Shown here one piece after another: positions 12,686 through 26,359 of a DNA stretch of 64,000 nt. Below the pieces are notes generated by a model, which worked only from the letters and a program-made list of their open reading frames with translations, did not search any database and was not told the origin of the DNA. The DNA comes from Stichopus chloronotus (taxonomy: Eukaryota; Echinodermata; Holothuroidea; Aspidochirotida; Stichopodidae), in assembly GCA_021234535.1 (NCBI GenBank), contig CM037843.1:3986820-4050819 (forward strand). Reading direction: 5' to 3'. The translations under genes and the position numbers were made by a program. Within the stretch, counting starts at the first letter, position 1. Every line of letters begins with the position of its first letter.

Positions 12686-13830
12686 TCGATTTCTGTGTGG
12701 TGTTACTTCGTATATGATCCAAGACAATATTCATACTGCAAAGATTTTGGGTATAGAAAAGTTCCTGAAAATGTGACCAACATTTCTGATTCACTGTGGC
12801 ATGCTCCAATGAGGAAAAAAATATCTGTCTGTGTTCAATTGAACTAATATTTTGAGCCTACACCAGTTATTTGTACGGTGTCTTCTGCGCACTACTGTTT
12901 ACACTGTGTACCCGTTCTCATCGACACCGATGAGGAAAAATTTGATTTTTTATTATGAAGTTTTGTCAGTCAAAACACAATGGTTGCCTACTTCCTATCC
13001 AAATTGAGGAAAAAGTACTTCGAACCTAACCTCCAGGATTTTCAAATTAAACTGACACTGAATTTTTGTTTATTTTTTTTTATTGGGCCATATGAGATAA
13101 CATTTGATCACGTCAACATACTGTAGCATGCGGGGGTAACCAGGTGTGTTATTATTAACGTTCTAACGACAGATGTAGTTTAGTCTGTCTCTTTTTATCT
13201 CCTCTTTGTTCATGATTAGGGTTAACATTATACTTGTATTAAACCCTTATCATATTCGAGAGAACGTTGTAAGACCAAGGGGACTCTCGGTTAAAAATTA
13301 AAAGTATGATATTTTCATGTTTATGATAAATCACTGTCCAAGTCAATCAGATGCGTAGGTTGTCTCTGATTACCAGGGGTCGCAGTGTTAAATGTAAAAA
13401 TTTACCCTGGTACATTGTCAATTGGTCCCCTGGGTGACATTTGTGTATGAGGGGGGTGCTTTCTCTCGCTATTCCTTACCCGGTGTAAACTGTAGGGGTT
13501 ATGAAAGCATTTCGGCTGGTACTTATTTATTTTGAAGATAAAAGTTATAATACGAAGGCTACTTACAGTGAGAAGTCCTCGGTCGTAGACACCAAATGTG
13601 GCACATACCCTTTGGATGGAAGGTATCTCGTGTGCATACCACAAAAGAAGAGTTGGTCTTAAGTTACACTTGACTCTGTGAGTTGATCTGAATGTCAAAA
13701 GTAAATATAGCTCTTTGTTGTGTGAATAAGATACCATTTAATCTCTTCGCGTCATATACAATGAAGTCATTCACCGTCCGTTGCGATAAATACAATGACG
13801 CACTAAACTGAAATTCATGATCCTAATATT
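12686..13830. other. No gene recognised
   Basis: AT-rich. The 111-codon minus frame at 13402-13737 lacks motifs, so I treat it as chance. T runs lie near 13070. Confidence 0.5.
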
Positions 13831-14207
13831 TTAAAGCTGGAATATGAGTAGAAAATGTGTCATATTGTGCCACTGAGAATCGAATATGTTATAACCACTA
13901 CAAAAAAAAGAAACATTGTTTAACTCTCATTTTTGCATATATAAACATTCATAGCCATTCCCGTTGGTCTGTCTGATATCAAGTAACAGTTATTGACAGC
14001 TAGGTTTTCTTGTCAGAATTTTGTAGGGCCAACAAAAATGTTGAGGACAAAATTCTTATTGAAATATCTGGAAGATGGATGCATACTTCCCCTTCAGATT
14101 TTGTGACAGCTGATCTTTTCTCCTACTTTCTCTTCCCCGAAACACTGATGAAGAACAAAGATAGATGACCAGGCGATTGCCAGTAACAACTCATATTCCA
14201 GTTTTAA
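13831..14207 (-). mobile_element. MITE family A, copy 2 (inverted)
   Basis: 377 bp including TTAA on both sides (13831-13834 and 14204-14207). The termini AGCTGGAATATGAGT and CTCATATTCCAGTT are inverted repeats. The interior is the reverse complement of the copy at 937-1317. It is the best preserved boundary pair of the family. Confidence 0.9.
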
Positions 14208-16512
14208 ATATATTGACTGTTGACAAGTGCTATTACACTTTACAAAGTTTGCTTAGTCATCTTTTGAAGTTGGCGCTTTGCTGTGGGAAAGGAAAGACTC
14301 ATCTCAAGTTCACTACAAGTGTACCTGCTTTGTCCAAACTTTTGATGAAAACAAATAAAATTCACTGAGTTCAAAATGCCAGCCACTAAGACTGGCTCGT
14401 GAACTTATGCAATTGGCATTTTTGCTCTTAGCATGAAACTTGCAGCTGGTACAAGATATTTGCGCGCACTTCAACGTAGGCCTACTTACGCGTAGCCTAC
14501 CTTGAGTTTCAATTTCAATTTCAAATTTATTTCTCATATGTTTTACAAACTATGTACAAATTAAGTAATGCAGATGTATACATATGAAGGACACTAGATT
14601 AACAGAGTAGACTGTTATCTAAGCTAGTGACCAAAATTAACTCAGGTCAACATAAGTACAATAAGACTACGAATGTAAATGTTTATGTTAGTAAAAATGA
14701 TGATGGTCTGCTGTAGTAACAGTACAAAAAAGGCCTCTTTACAATAATCATATTCCACCATTAATTATATCTGGAAAGATGTGATTTTCGTGTGGTCGGT
14801 AAGTGACACTTTCGCTATTATGTTGCATATTGGTAACTTCATTCACATATACATACAAACTGTATAACATGATAAAATTGGATTGCCATCTTTCGTGTCA
14901 CACATGCAGTTTGTCCAATCTTTTGTGTGGTAGGCTTACATAAAGGACCGATTTCATCTACACATAATGCGTGGCAGTCAGTGCTCCAACAATAGCAGAA
15001 TGATTCAACCAAATACACGCGTGTTTAAAGTAGCGAGGAATCAGGTCTGCATATGCCATATATATATGTATGTATCTTGATATGTAGGGCATTGCTTACG
15101 AAAAGTCTGTGCATAGCCTTTTCCGTTGACGTTCCTGTGTATATGCTTTAAGTTTATATTTGGACCTGATTAGCGGGAACCTGACACCATCTCATCATTA
15201 TCCCGGAGTTCGTTCCGTTTCACTTCTACTGGTAGTATCATATGTACCGCACCAGGAGATGAAATCATGCTGAATTTTGATTAAATATTAAAAGTTTGTT
15301 GTCCTTGCGGTTATGTACCCACTCAACCCGAACCGGGGGTAGTTAGTTTGGCAAACGAAGGCATCACCATGCATGCTCCACTTTACACGGTACATCAGAA
15401 GGAGAAGACTTAAAAAAAAGGTAAAAAAAGCTGCACGGGACTAGGAGAAAATCGTCGGCGATCGTCATTATTGACTTCAGTTTACTACCAGTCCGTGTAT
15501 GTTTCCCCGTCTCTCCGGCTAGAAACCCCTAGCGTCAAATTACCAAAGAGGAAAAAAATATAACAAAAATGTCACACCTCGCTAAAAATGAGAGAGGAAA
15601 AAAAATGTATAGGAAAAAAGTGATTTTTTTTATCCATTAGTCATCTGTATACGTCTAATCATTGGAATCAAATATCACTCATTAAATACAAACCTCGTTC
15701 TCCATCGGGCTTTTTTTGTCTCTATTTTTCTCACTTTTTATTATGAATTTATTATTATTTTTTTAAGATGTCAGAAATGAACGGCAGAAATGTATGCAAC
15801 TTATGTGTAAAACCGAGTGTCTTTGAGAGAAATAATGTAATGCTAAAAAAAAAGAGAGGGTTAAAATTTGGTTCTCTCTTTTTGCTGATGCATGACGTTT
15901 GGCGGTTCTTCTCTGGGAATTCTCTTGGGTCGAAGAGCACTTGAAAATGATACTGTGTACTTGATGGCTAATCCACACGGTGACGTTAGTTTAATTGCGG
16001 GCAACGTCTCACTCCTGTATGCAACATATAAGAGCATTAATATAGTTTATACAAACAAAGCGGTAAATGCCATGCATAGTACACGACTGTGTAAAATAAA
16101 TCCACAAAAAGAAAGAAAGGGGAGGACTTTTTTTGTGCATGTTTTCGGTAATCACTTTTCTTAACTTTAAACGCGATATTATTACTTTTACTGATGTATC
16201 AGAGAAGTAAATATGTGCACAAGTGACATTGCACTACGGCATTCATTTCTACTGCTAAAAGTAAACAACAAATGTGATAAATTGGAATTTACTAATTAAC
16301 TGGTGTTTTTTTTTTGGTACTTACAGTGGCGCATACAGCAGTGGGAAATTTACATACGCTTAACCGTGCAATGCTTTACCATGGGAACATCCTACAGTAG
16401 ATGCTACAGGGATGACGTCATAAAAGCTACACTGCTTGAGCATACATAGGCCTATATACTACAAATTTGTACTCTTTCAATCAACCAATAATGAGGGTGT
16501 CTTTGCTATCTT

Positions 16513-16513
<1 letters not shown>
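14208..16513. other. No gene recognised
   Basis: AT-rich DNA with a CRE octamer at 16413-16420 and AGGCCTA sites near 14478 and 16448. A somewhat GC-richer stretch at about 15180-15540 contains CpGs and could be a conserved regulatory element, but no coding frame is supported. Small frames at 14165-14368, 14313-14537, 15755-15978 and 15892-16164 look like chance. Confidence 0.5.

Positions 16514-16599
<86 letters not shown>
16514..16599. repeat. (AT)n microsatellite
   Basis: About 86 bases of pure alternating AT. The Ile-Tyr open frame through it is an artefact of the repeat. Confidence 0.98.
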
Positions 16600-16600
<1 letters not shown>

Positions 16601-17140
16601 TACTTGAATATCCTAAAGTCATGATGTTAGAAGCGAGAAACACCTCTAGAAACATTGTGATACTTTAAGAGTTGCCAACTTCATTTCCACAATATTTTCA
16701 GCTTCATATCAATAGACCCAATCTGAGTTCCCTGTCATCAACTTTGAAAGTCACATACACTTCAATTCGGGCTTTTGCAGTGATTGGTGCCATACATAAC
16801 ATTTTGTATAACCAGTTGAGACAACTGGAAATCTTTCTTGGCCACAGCGCGGGCCGTTCTTCAATCGTCAGTATCTTAGTGAGTTATGGACAAGACGTTG
16901 GTGTGGTGTGTGGAGTTTGAAATGCCTGTAGTCAATAAATATATATTCTCTTTCATTATTTTGTGGTCTCTTTTTATTGTCAATGCATGGCATATTTCTT
17001 TTAAGAGGGTGTCACGTGACACTCAGACCCACTTTAAGGATGACTTTCAATAAAACGTCGCCTCCCTTAAAACTGCCAAAACTTTTGCCAGACAGTTTCG
17101 GTGTGAAGCCAGTGTTTAACTCTCCAGCTAAAAGGAATTA
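16600..17140. other. No gene recognised
   Basis: An 82-codon frame at 16672-16920 starts without ATG and has no motif. AATAAA follows it at about 16936, but no other gene signal is present. Confidence 0.45.
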
Positions 17141-17302
17141 TTAAAGGGGGATATAGGGTGTTTAAAATGCACCAGTATAAAGAATTCCGCCATCCTTGCT
17201 TGTATTGTGAATAATCTATCATGCTACCAATCCAATATTTACAAAGTTTTCTTTTTTTTTCATTTTTTTATTTCTGTAAAACAAGGCCTTATTTCCCTTT
17301 AA
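17141..17302 (+). mobile_element. MITE family B, internally deleted copy
   Basis: 162 bp bounded by TTAA at 17141-17144 and 17299-17302, with ends AGGGGGATATAGGGTGTTT and GGCCTTATTTCCCT. Only the first ~40 bases and the distal part of the ~350-bp consensus remain, joined by a pyrimidine-rich segment. Confidence 0.8.
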
Positions 17303-20300
17303 GTAGGAAATTTGTAGTAGACTTGTTATGTTTTTACACATGTAGGAAACAAAAACCACTGGGATTGTGTTGAAACAGTCATTACTTATCTAAATGACTG
17401 TTGCATGTTTATTGTGATAGATGAATCGGCCGTCACGTCACAAGGCTTGGGTGATACCATCTTTGATCGAATCCGTTGACTTCCGAAAATGAACTGAAAC
17501 GATATTTCACAGTGAACTTGGTCTCGCATTTCGGCTCAGTCTGTTTTTGTCTCAGCTAGTATGTGTCTGCTGTTTTCAGTATTAACCTACAGCTAAACAT
17601 GAAACCAGTTCTCGATCAGGTGAGTCCATTGAAGGTTCCACGTAAATAAAAAAAGAACAGCAACAACAAACAAACAAAGAAAAGAAATCCTCTTTATCTT
17701 TTTCCAAATTGAACCTGAAATGCTCACCGCCATCATCATCATCATGGTCGGACCGGTTCGTCTTCATCAGCAGCATCAAACCGAATATGGATCCCTTGGG
17801 ATGAAAAATGAATAAGAAAAACTTCGGTTTCCGTAAGAAAAAAAAAAATTCAGCGGCACGTCCTGTCCGCTCCTGTACTGAACGAATCTATCCACAAAGA
17901 CTTTGTAGCATCGTCAGCAATGCGCTAATTGCGTGCTTGCAATGATGCGTCCAACGCTGAAGTGACGGGATTGTTCCAGTTTATTTAAGATTTTAATGAC
18001 CTTTCGTTTTACCAGGGAGATTTCTCCCTAGATTCTGGTCCTTGCCGATTTTTTTTTTGGCTTTTGTTTCACAACTCTGTGACTGATTGTAATTACTTCA
18101 AAAGGATGGTTTCCGTCTCAGCCTGGATTTTGTTCATAAAAAGGCTCAATGTGTGTGTGTGTGTGTGTATAATGCGTTACAAATATATGTTGTTTCAAAC
18201 AAAACTGGATTCCATTCGTGTGTTTGTAGGCCGATAGACTAACAAAGACAGAGCATTAACTGTTAATGTTCATTGCTCATGAAGTAACATTTAAGTAGTT
18301 CTAATTTTGTCATCACTGTACACATTCAATTGAAAATACCGCCAAAACATGCATGTGAACAACATCATTGATAATTAGTGTAAAGGAGCATACGCAGGAC
18401 GCGTATATGCCCTAAGGATCACTCTAAGGACTCAATGACCCTAAGGATCAGCCCAGCCCAGCCCAGCCTCAAATTGTTCATAAATAATGCATATATTCAT
18501 CCATCAGCTGTTCAAAATATGAAACTTTTTTTTGTTCATTATGAATAAAATTAGTAGATTTGATTGGCTAATATTCTGTTTTTGTGGAGCGGTGGGGGAG
18601 CTACTCATACCAGACAGTAGGGGAGGAGCTGATGTCCCTCGACCAACTCAAATGGAAAACTTGCACCCTTTTCAGTTTTCACGAAAAGAAAAAAACGATA
18701 TAAAGGAAAAGATAGAAAGACATAAGAATGAGAAGAAAAAAAATGAAAGAGAAGGTAATGGAAACTCAGTACCGTACTTCAGCGCCCTCCGCACCCAGAA
18801 AATGATGATGGCGTTGCCCATATTCAGTCTTTACAATTAAAGCAATTACAGTATTCATCATGAAATATGCAAATTTCGCCCTTCCCCCCCCCCCAAAAAA
18901 AAAAGGTTTGCCAAGTAGCCCAAGAATATATGAAAGAGAATGCATAATTTTTGTTTCGTCTGAACCCATATGATACATATATTAGCTTACCGTTTTCATA
19001 GATTTACTACTTTTGTTCTCATTAATTGAGAAATTTTCAGGTATGAGATCCTATTTCAGGACACACGCATGCAGAGAGCACCTAGAAAGTGCCGTTTCCC
19101 GGCCCCTGGAGAGCGTGAAAGCCAAACTTTTCTTGTACGCCCCGCCCCTATTGATGGGGGCGCTCCGCTTAGAAAGTCCTATAGGAACCATCATAGTCTT
19201 GCCTGCGCCCGTGCTGTCTTTGGTAAGAATTGAGTATTTCTATTATGCAGAGCCCCACGTTCCGACCTCTGACTCCTTGAAACTGCTAGTTGTACGGTGC
19301 CTTTGAAGGATCTGCGGAGTGGTAAAAGAAATAATAATCCAACTAAAAAATTGTAACTCAAGAAGTCTCAGTTGAAGTAAGTGAATGTTAACGATACCGA
19401 GAAACTTGTCGAGTCATCGTGCATGAAAGATTCTGTGCAGCAACCTCTCCAGTTGGAGTTTCCACTGTGCCAGACCCGCAGCTAATAGGACTTAAAAATT
19501 CAATATGGCATATATTGTGGACATTGCCTGAATAAAATCTTGCAAGAAATAAAAAAAAAAAATAGCGTTTGAAAAAACCTCTTCAAGACTCGCGCTTTTA
19601 GATCACACCACCAGGAGTTTGAGTAAATTTACGAATGAAATGTATAGGACATCATTATTCAATTTAAATTAAACTTGGTTTCTGCTTCAGACGTTGAATT
19701 TTCCTCTGTGTAATCAACAAAGTAGAAACATTTGTGGACACTCTGAAATATGCTACCGTACAAACAGAGTGAATTTGGAGATATTAGTACTAGAACTTGT
19801 CTCCCTTTCCTTAAATTCAGTGAAAACACAAACAGTCATTGACTTAAAATAATTTTACAACTAGTAGAGTTGGTCTACATAGTTGATGACATGAACAGGA
19901 AGTAACATTGGTGAGAAGCTAAAAATATGCAAAAGAAAGCAAAAAAGCTGGAATGACAACGTGATCCCTCATTCAAATGGATTCTGACATTGAGTTTTGA
20001 AATTGAATGATCGTACTGGAATCGGTCTCCATTTTTGTGTTGAAAGTTTTGTAAATTGTGTCAAAATTGCTCAAAATACGATCCCAGTTCCTACAATAGA
20101 TTCCCATTATACGATCAGTGCCTATAATTGTACCCTGTTAAGAAAAAAAAAATCGTGGGAAAGAACTGGTGGAGAGCATATGAGAACGGAAGATGTAACT
20201 CTACTCCTCTAGAGGGAATTATTCTTTGGCTGTCAAAACAATATTTGAAACCAGAGACGGCTTTTAATTGGCCTAGTTCATCAGCATGTGTGCATGAGTT

Positions 20301-21659
20301 TCATGTCTGTAGAGGGAAATATTATGTATGGCTTTCATTCTCTGGTTGGCTTTCTTTACGGTCCAGTTGTATATTTTCCATGTCGCAGCGTATCTTCGCC
20401 AGTCAGCTGCGACCGATTTTCACACCTAACTTGCAAGTGACAATGATCATTGTACTGTGTTGTTTGCATTTTTTAAACTTTTTTTTTTCGATGTTGTTCC
20501 TGATTTACTTTCACATGTAAATTGGCATATACAGTAAGTTCTTTGTTTCGTCAATAACAATGGGAATCTATTCAGTACATGATACGTCATTCGTCTTTCA
20601 TTTCAGTGATATATGTTATACAAGGTATACGAGGATTGCATTCTAAATTCAGTAACATTATTCAATATTTTTATTGAAATGATATTTTTTTGTGACAAAC
20701 TTTTAAGAGTCGTAACCTCTGATCGCTACAATGGTCCTCCTGCCTAAAGATGATGAATCAGGTACGGATCACATTCTTGATGATTCTTGGTGATAGTTTA
20801 CGTGACGGTCGCAATCCTGTAATTTGTAACGTCGTAAAAGAAAAAATGTGCATAGAGAGCGAAATCCTCTGTTTTATTTGAAGGAAAGGAAAACACATTT
20901 TGAAGGAGTGAGGAAAACAATAATAAAGGGGAAACTTAACATAATCCAAGAGCTTCGACCAATCTGCAGTAAATTTAAATTTCTGATTATGGAATGACTC
21001 GTTGTTGGGACTTCCAAAGTTCAGGATTACAATCACATTTGATCTGTCTCCGGTTCCGGGGGGGGGGGGGGGGTGATGAAAACGAGGAGAGGGTGTCGGG
21101 GAAATGTACATCTTAAAAATACAAGTATAAGTTGTAGACGGTCAAGCTAAGTAATCCAACTTGAACATGAGCTGTTATGTCTGTTAATATCTTTTGGTTT
21201 ATGATGCCGATCGTGTGCCAGTGTTGGTATTTTTTTTTTTTTTTTTTTTTGAGTATTCTTGTAGAGGTGGTTTTTTTCTCAATTGGCCAGAAGTCGGTCA
21301 GTACATCCAACGGTACCATTTTTGTCAGAAGGATTTTCCAAAAATAAAGAAAATCTCATTCTAGAATAATGCAACTTGTCCAATCCTCAATGCTACACCT
21401 AAACTAAAAAAAAAGTTAAACTTTTTTTTTAATTTTCAAACTTATAGTTTGTTCTTCTAACTTTAACAGTTCACAGTGCTTCAACGTCATTTTATACTGT
21501 CTGGTTTTTTTGTTTTCCTGATTTTATGAGGATAATGTTGGATTACGACAACTGAATCTTGCTGTAACTTGAGACTGTTATCGTCATTGATAGCACTTGA
21601 AGAGTAGATGATTTCTGACATTTTTGTAAAGGCAAAGGTTGTTGAGATCAATAGGAGAA
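17303..21659. other. No confident gene; one exon-like island
   Basis: Contains a (TG)n run at about 18150-18168, a small CCTAAGGAT/CAGCC duplication at 18410-18475, an 11-base C run at 18884-18894, a 16-base G run at 21058-21073 and a T run near 21231-21250. The exon-like patch at 19041-19219 is listed separately. Longer frames at 18532-18840, 20128-20520 and 20758-21111 lack motifs. Confidence 0.45.
19041..19219 (+). other. Exon-like GC-rich island, unidentified
   Basis: A GC-rich segment lies between a plausible acceptor (a TTTTGTTCTCATT tract, then TTTTCAG at 19034-19040) and a plausible donor (TTTG/GTAAGA near 19220). The frame is open throughout and translates to a sequence containing RTHACREHLESAVSRPLESV and GALRLESPIGTIIVLPAP. 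I do not recognise it. It may be an internal coding exon, a non-coding RNA exon, or fortuitous. Confidence 0.2.
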
Positions 21660-21830
21660 CAAAGTTTGAAAAACTTGTACATGCGGTATCTCACTAAGGG
21701 GAAGGTGCTTGAACTTCAATGTTGGTGTGTTGGTAGTCCATTATAAGTAGACGATTCCTATTGTTTTTAATCGAAGTCAAAGTTCATTCTGAGGGCACCA
21801 GAGGTTAAGAGTATGAAAAACTACGAAGGG
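21660..21830 (+). repeat. Isolated unit related to the AGGTCA minisatellite
   Basis: One diverged copy of the 145-bp unit arrayed at 37.7-39.2 kb. Shared landmarks: TATCTCA.TAAGG near the start, GTTGG.AGTCCAT.ATAAGTAGA, CCTATTGTTTTTA, and GTCAAAGTTCAT.CTGAGG.CACCAGAGG. Confidence 0.6.
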
Positions 21831-23849
21831 GTAAATTTCCACAACATTTTAAGGTCATACTACAACAATCCCACTTTAAGTTTTTCACTTGTGTCAAATT
21901 TCAAAATTATACATAAGCACTGCAATTTAAAGAATAGCAGCAAAGATTTGTTGCAGTAATTTGCCAGTATTGCATGACATTTCATAACCTTGGGGCATCT
22001 GGATTTTTTTGTTTTTTTGTTTTGGACAGTGTGTTTCAAACAGCAATATCATGTGTTATTGACAAGTTATTGATTGGTGTTAGTTTCTAACGAGGCTCAT
22101 TGAGTTGATATCAATAAGTTTGCAAGGGTTTTGAAGGGCACAAGAACATGACAATACTTACAATTAGCATGATTAGTAAAGTTTCAAATCCAATAATTAT
22201 GAAAACTTTCAAATGGTTTGAATTTTCCATCCTGACTTGTATAACGGTTGAGTTCATATGAATTAGTGCTGATGCGAAACGTGTCTGGTCAGGAAATTTC
22301 AAAAACGAAGAATTGAATCGTTAATCACTCATTAATGTTCCTTTGTATGTTTCCTTTGTATGTTCCTTTGTATGTAATACATGGGTATCCGATTAGTTGG
22401 ACCATTTGTCATTAGTATGTGAAGAAATCTTGAGAGGTTTAGGACAATTTATTGAATTTCACGAAACAACTCCATGAGCCTCTTAAAAGTGCCTGCAAGG
22501 AAAACAATTATGCTCTTTCATTTGAGACACGCTTAATTTGTCTCGGGAATATTCCTTTAAATCTGACGAGCCACCTCTCTCAGATTCTGTCGAAGGCCTA
22601 TCAAACTATAAACCTGTAACTTCGGCTTTCTTTCGTTTTGGTGAAGGGTTTTAAGAGAAAAAAAAAATAGGCCTAAGCAAAAAGGAAAAAGGCCACCATC
22701 CAACGAGTCTCTTGAAAATTGGCAGAGTGGAAATCATTGGAAATTACTTTTATCAATTAAAAAAATCATCATCTCATTAATTTAATTAATACAAACAAAA
22801 AACATTACGGGACCTACCGTTTGAGAACAGCACATCAGAGGCACATCTATAGCACCCGCACTCCTAACGGAGCAGCTTTGCCGGTATCGTTAAAAATATC
22901 TTTATGGCAATAATGGAAAAATGACGTAGAGACGAATTGCACCGACAATTCATGTATTTAGGCTCGAAAAAATAGACAGAAAAAGAAGATAATTCGCCGT
23001 TCATCACACGCTAGGCTACACGTTACACATTAAAGGAGGATAATGTACATCTAACATGACTTTTTGCACTTTTTACTTTTCACTTTTTACACTCGTCCCA
23101 ATTCGGGTACAAACATTTTTCTTCAAAAAATATTTCTTCTTGTGGCAAAACATCATCTGCAAATGGCAAGTTCGGGCAGAAAGTGCCAGAAATGTTTGTT
23201 AATTTCAGATAGGTTGCTATAAAATAAAAATGAAGATCAGTTATTTCAAAGTATTTTTCAAATATCTTCAAAGTTATTACGTGTGTATATGGAAACCAAA
23301 AGGAAAGAGATTATTCCATGGATGAAATATACGTCATTCTATGAACGAAAATGGTAGTAAAAAAAGCAAAGGAAACGACCTAAAAGCAGTAAAAAAAACA
23401 GCTTTCATACTATTAAAAATAAATTCATTTATTATAAGAAGTAGCCCGCACCTAATCAATGAGTATGCAACATGCAGGTCTCACTTGGTTCCTAGTTCTC
23501 ACAGAAATTTTGTAATCATGTCTCGAGAAGACCTCTTCTGCATGATAGAACATGACGTGATATCCAGACATACCACAAAGGTTAAGGTGTATACTCTCGA
23601 GAAGGCATATTAACATGTATTATATCATGTGAGGGCTGGCTGCTCACTTGAGCCAATTCTATACATGCCTTTCCAGATTAGAAGCTATAAAAGTGATATA
23701 TGACAAGCCCTACTACATTGATGGATATGCGTTCCTAATTCTGATGGTAGGAGATGCATTTCCTTGTGGTTAGTCGCGTCAAAAGGAACTCTATAACGTG
23801 CGCATTAAGTGCCTGAGCGTTCAGTGTAGCAAAAACATACTTAATTGGA
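21831..23849. other. No gene recognised
   Basis: Includes three tandem copies of a 12-base TTCCTTTGTATG-type unit at 22339-22376 and short repeat I at 22395-22470 (related to 60228-60305). Frames at 22111-22302, 23080-23271 and 23341-23613 show no motif. Confidence 0.5.
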
Positions 23850-24215
23850 AGCTCCTTGATCAGCATCTGGAATTGTAGTATTTAGTGAAACTAAGCAATG
23901 TGGTTACCCTGGAAGTACAAAACAATCACCTTATTACATCATCAGCGACTAATTCAAACAACTGAATATTTATTATTGACGTATGTTTCCCATCGGCTTG
24001 TTAAAAGAGGCGCACAGATAAGTTGAATGAAAACTATCCGCTACTTACCGTATTTTACACTGTTGTCACTACTGGACATAAGAATTAGAAATCATATGGC
24101 AGAATTTATCACCTGAAATCTATGTATTTGACAATTCGTCTGAATGGTGCAATTAAAAGAAAAGCTAAAATTTTGGGCTTGCAATTTTTAATGTTTTTAC
24201 CTTCTGCCTAGGAAC
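23850..24215 (+). repeat. Dispersed repeat J, copy 2
   Basis: Same orientation as the copy at 7995-8375, sharing CTCCTTGATC, CTGAATATTTAT, AGTTGAATGAAA, CATATGGCAGAATTT and AATTAAAAGA in order. Diverged by many substitutions and small indels. Confidence 0.65.
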
Positions 24216-25068
24216 GCAATCACTTTTAAAGGATACAACTACAGAGCACGTCATCTCTATTATCATGGGGTTTTGACCGCTCTTCTTTGATGCGACATGG
24301 CGCCGTCTCATCTACTACGCACAACGTCGAACGAAGAGAGTACGTCGGTTACATCACGTGTAATGATGACAAAGCCATTTGAACTTTTTAAGTGACTTAC
24401 CGATAAAATGTTCCAACATATACAATTCGACATGTATAAAAAACGAACTGTGATTACGATTTTCGCCGCACCAGAGAGTCCAACCAGTTTATGTGTGACT
24501 AAAAAGAAATACAGCCAGAAATAAAGGTGGAGAAAAAAAAACCAACAGAAACTTGCCGCTCTTTTTTGGAGCTGGAAATTGATATGGGTTGATCGTCTGG
24601 CTAAATGTGAAATTGTTTATCTTACCCAGCATGTAATCTAAACGAACGCTAAGGGAAAGAAGGGTGTTGAATTTCATATAGCCAAACTATAAAGCTCGCC
24701 AAGCACGATAAGAGATATCCGATATAATATCAAACACTCCAAAGGTGTTAGATGTTACTGTGGGCCTGATGACATTCTACGGTATATATGTGATTATATA
24801 ATATATATATGCCTTCATTTCGTTAGGGAACGTATAGCCCCTTCACATTAAAAATCACACACATACACGAAAATGTGAATCGGCCACAGTATGCAAGTGT
24901 TAGTGTAGTACCTTATGAAATGTTTAGATGACGAATCGATGCCATCTGAATTCTTTGGCACAAACATGAACGGAATGTTTGACATTCTGAACTGCCGTGG
25001 TTCTCTATTTCGACGCTGATTCATGGAGAGACAGAAATTGGACTTTTTCTCAATCTTAATTTTGGTCT
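24216..25068. other. No gene recognised
   Basis: AT-rich. Contains a short (TA)n near 24795-24810. Frames at 24489-24677 and 24848-25123 lack motifs. Confidence 0.5.
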
Positions 25069-25150
25069 TTAAAGGGAAATATTGTGCTTGCATTATCGAC
25101 AAGAAACGTATTTTTAAAAGCAAATATTTATTGACCCAATGAAAGAATAC
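25069..25150 (+). mobile_element. MITE family B, truncated left end
   Basis: Starts TTAAAGGGAAAT like the complete copies and continues with CGTATTTTTAAAAGCAAAT and an ATGAAAGA segment, then departs from the consensus. No right terminus is seen. Confidence 0.6.
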
Positions 25151-25484
25151 TCCTGAACTCGGTAGGTTAACACTGAGGACCTTTGACCAAACAGCAAAGC
25201 GAAAGAGAGAGCATAAAAATATACTTATGAATATTATGTTTGGGACGTCAACATAAGGAAATATAAACTTTTTTTCGGTCTACTTCGACAGTTTGCACCA
25301 ATTTTTGACTGACTTTGTTATTGGCAGATCATTTTATACTACAAATCTGTTCAGGAGTTCTGCTTACACTGAATAAGAAGAAGAAAGTGTAAACAATTAT
25401 GTAAGATGTACAACAAAATTACCTATGCAGGTAGGAAACCGAATCAAAAATTTGAGTGTATTTTTTTTTTCTTTTTGTTGTGCG

Positions 25485-25710
25485 TTATTTGGAAGTACAC
25501 GATTGAACAACTGTTTGATTTTTTCTAATTAGGGATCGCTTTGCTACAAGTGTCCATGTCACCCCGTCATATCTGATCTGAGCTGTGATATGTCTATCCA
25601 GGGAGTTGGCAGCTCTCTGCAGTCTATCTGCATTCATTCTACGGTATATAGACGGTATACAGAAGAGCTTGCGGCAAGGCCATCTCATTTGTTGAATGAC
25701 TGACGCCAAG
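25485..25710 (-). other. Exon-like open frame, unidentified
   Basis: The minus strand has a long pyrimidine tract (the complement of the G run at 25727-25741) followed by CCTCCTTACATCTACAG and an open frame of about 70 codons to a stop at 25485. It translates as complex sequence, including MNADRLQRAANSLDRHITAQ and RYDGVTWTLVAKRS. The protein is not recognised. The acceptor-like tract may simply be a microsatellite next to a chance frame. Confidence 0.15.
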
Positions 25711-26359
25711 ACTGTAGATGTAAGGAGGGGGGGGGGGGGGGTGGGGTCTGTTATATCTGCCATGGGGTGGAATGTGTGGTCCATGTTTAATGATGTTTAA
25801 AGTAATGTTTGCCAATCGATCGACCGATCTGCTTTGGCAAAGAATTCACGATTGGTGGTATAATAAACCATTCCATTGTTGTTCCATGTATTAAACTCCC
25901 CAGAAACGGAAACTTAATCTTGTATCTGATTACGGATGGGTGCTGGTTAAGGAGGTCATATCAAATGAAAGAAGCCCGATAACTTGTTTTTAATTGTTTT
26001 CTATATAAAACTCTGACAGGTGGTGACGATTGTTGGGATTTCATACGCCGGTTTGGATAAAAGAGAATTCAGTATACTCAAACATTGGAAAAGATGGCGA
26101 TGAGTGATTGGGTGGAGATAGTAAATCTAGAAGGTGTTGACACGAGATTGACAGTGTCACCGTTTTCTTCCGGATACGATAGGACGGAGGGGGGGGGGGG
26201 GATTGGGAGGTTGAGAGACAGGGGTTTTGCAGAGAGGTTGATCACTGGGTCTTTGCGTGGAGGTATTACATTGAGCTGTTACAGTTGTCTGTGGCAGTGC
26301 ACTGTGTATTACCTGGTGCGGATGGTTAGGAAAATTGTGGCGATTGAAATATTTGAAGC

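Noticed and set aside
20128..20520. 130-codon plus-strand frame ending in a hydrophobic segment
   Set aside because: The hydrophobic end comes from a T-rich tract; no motif and no upstream gene signals.
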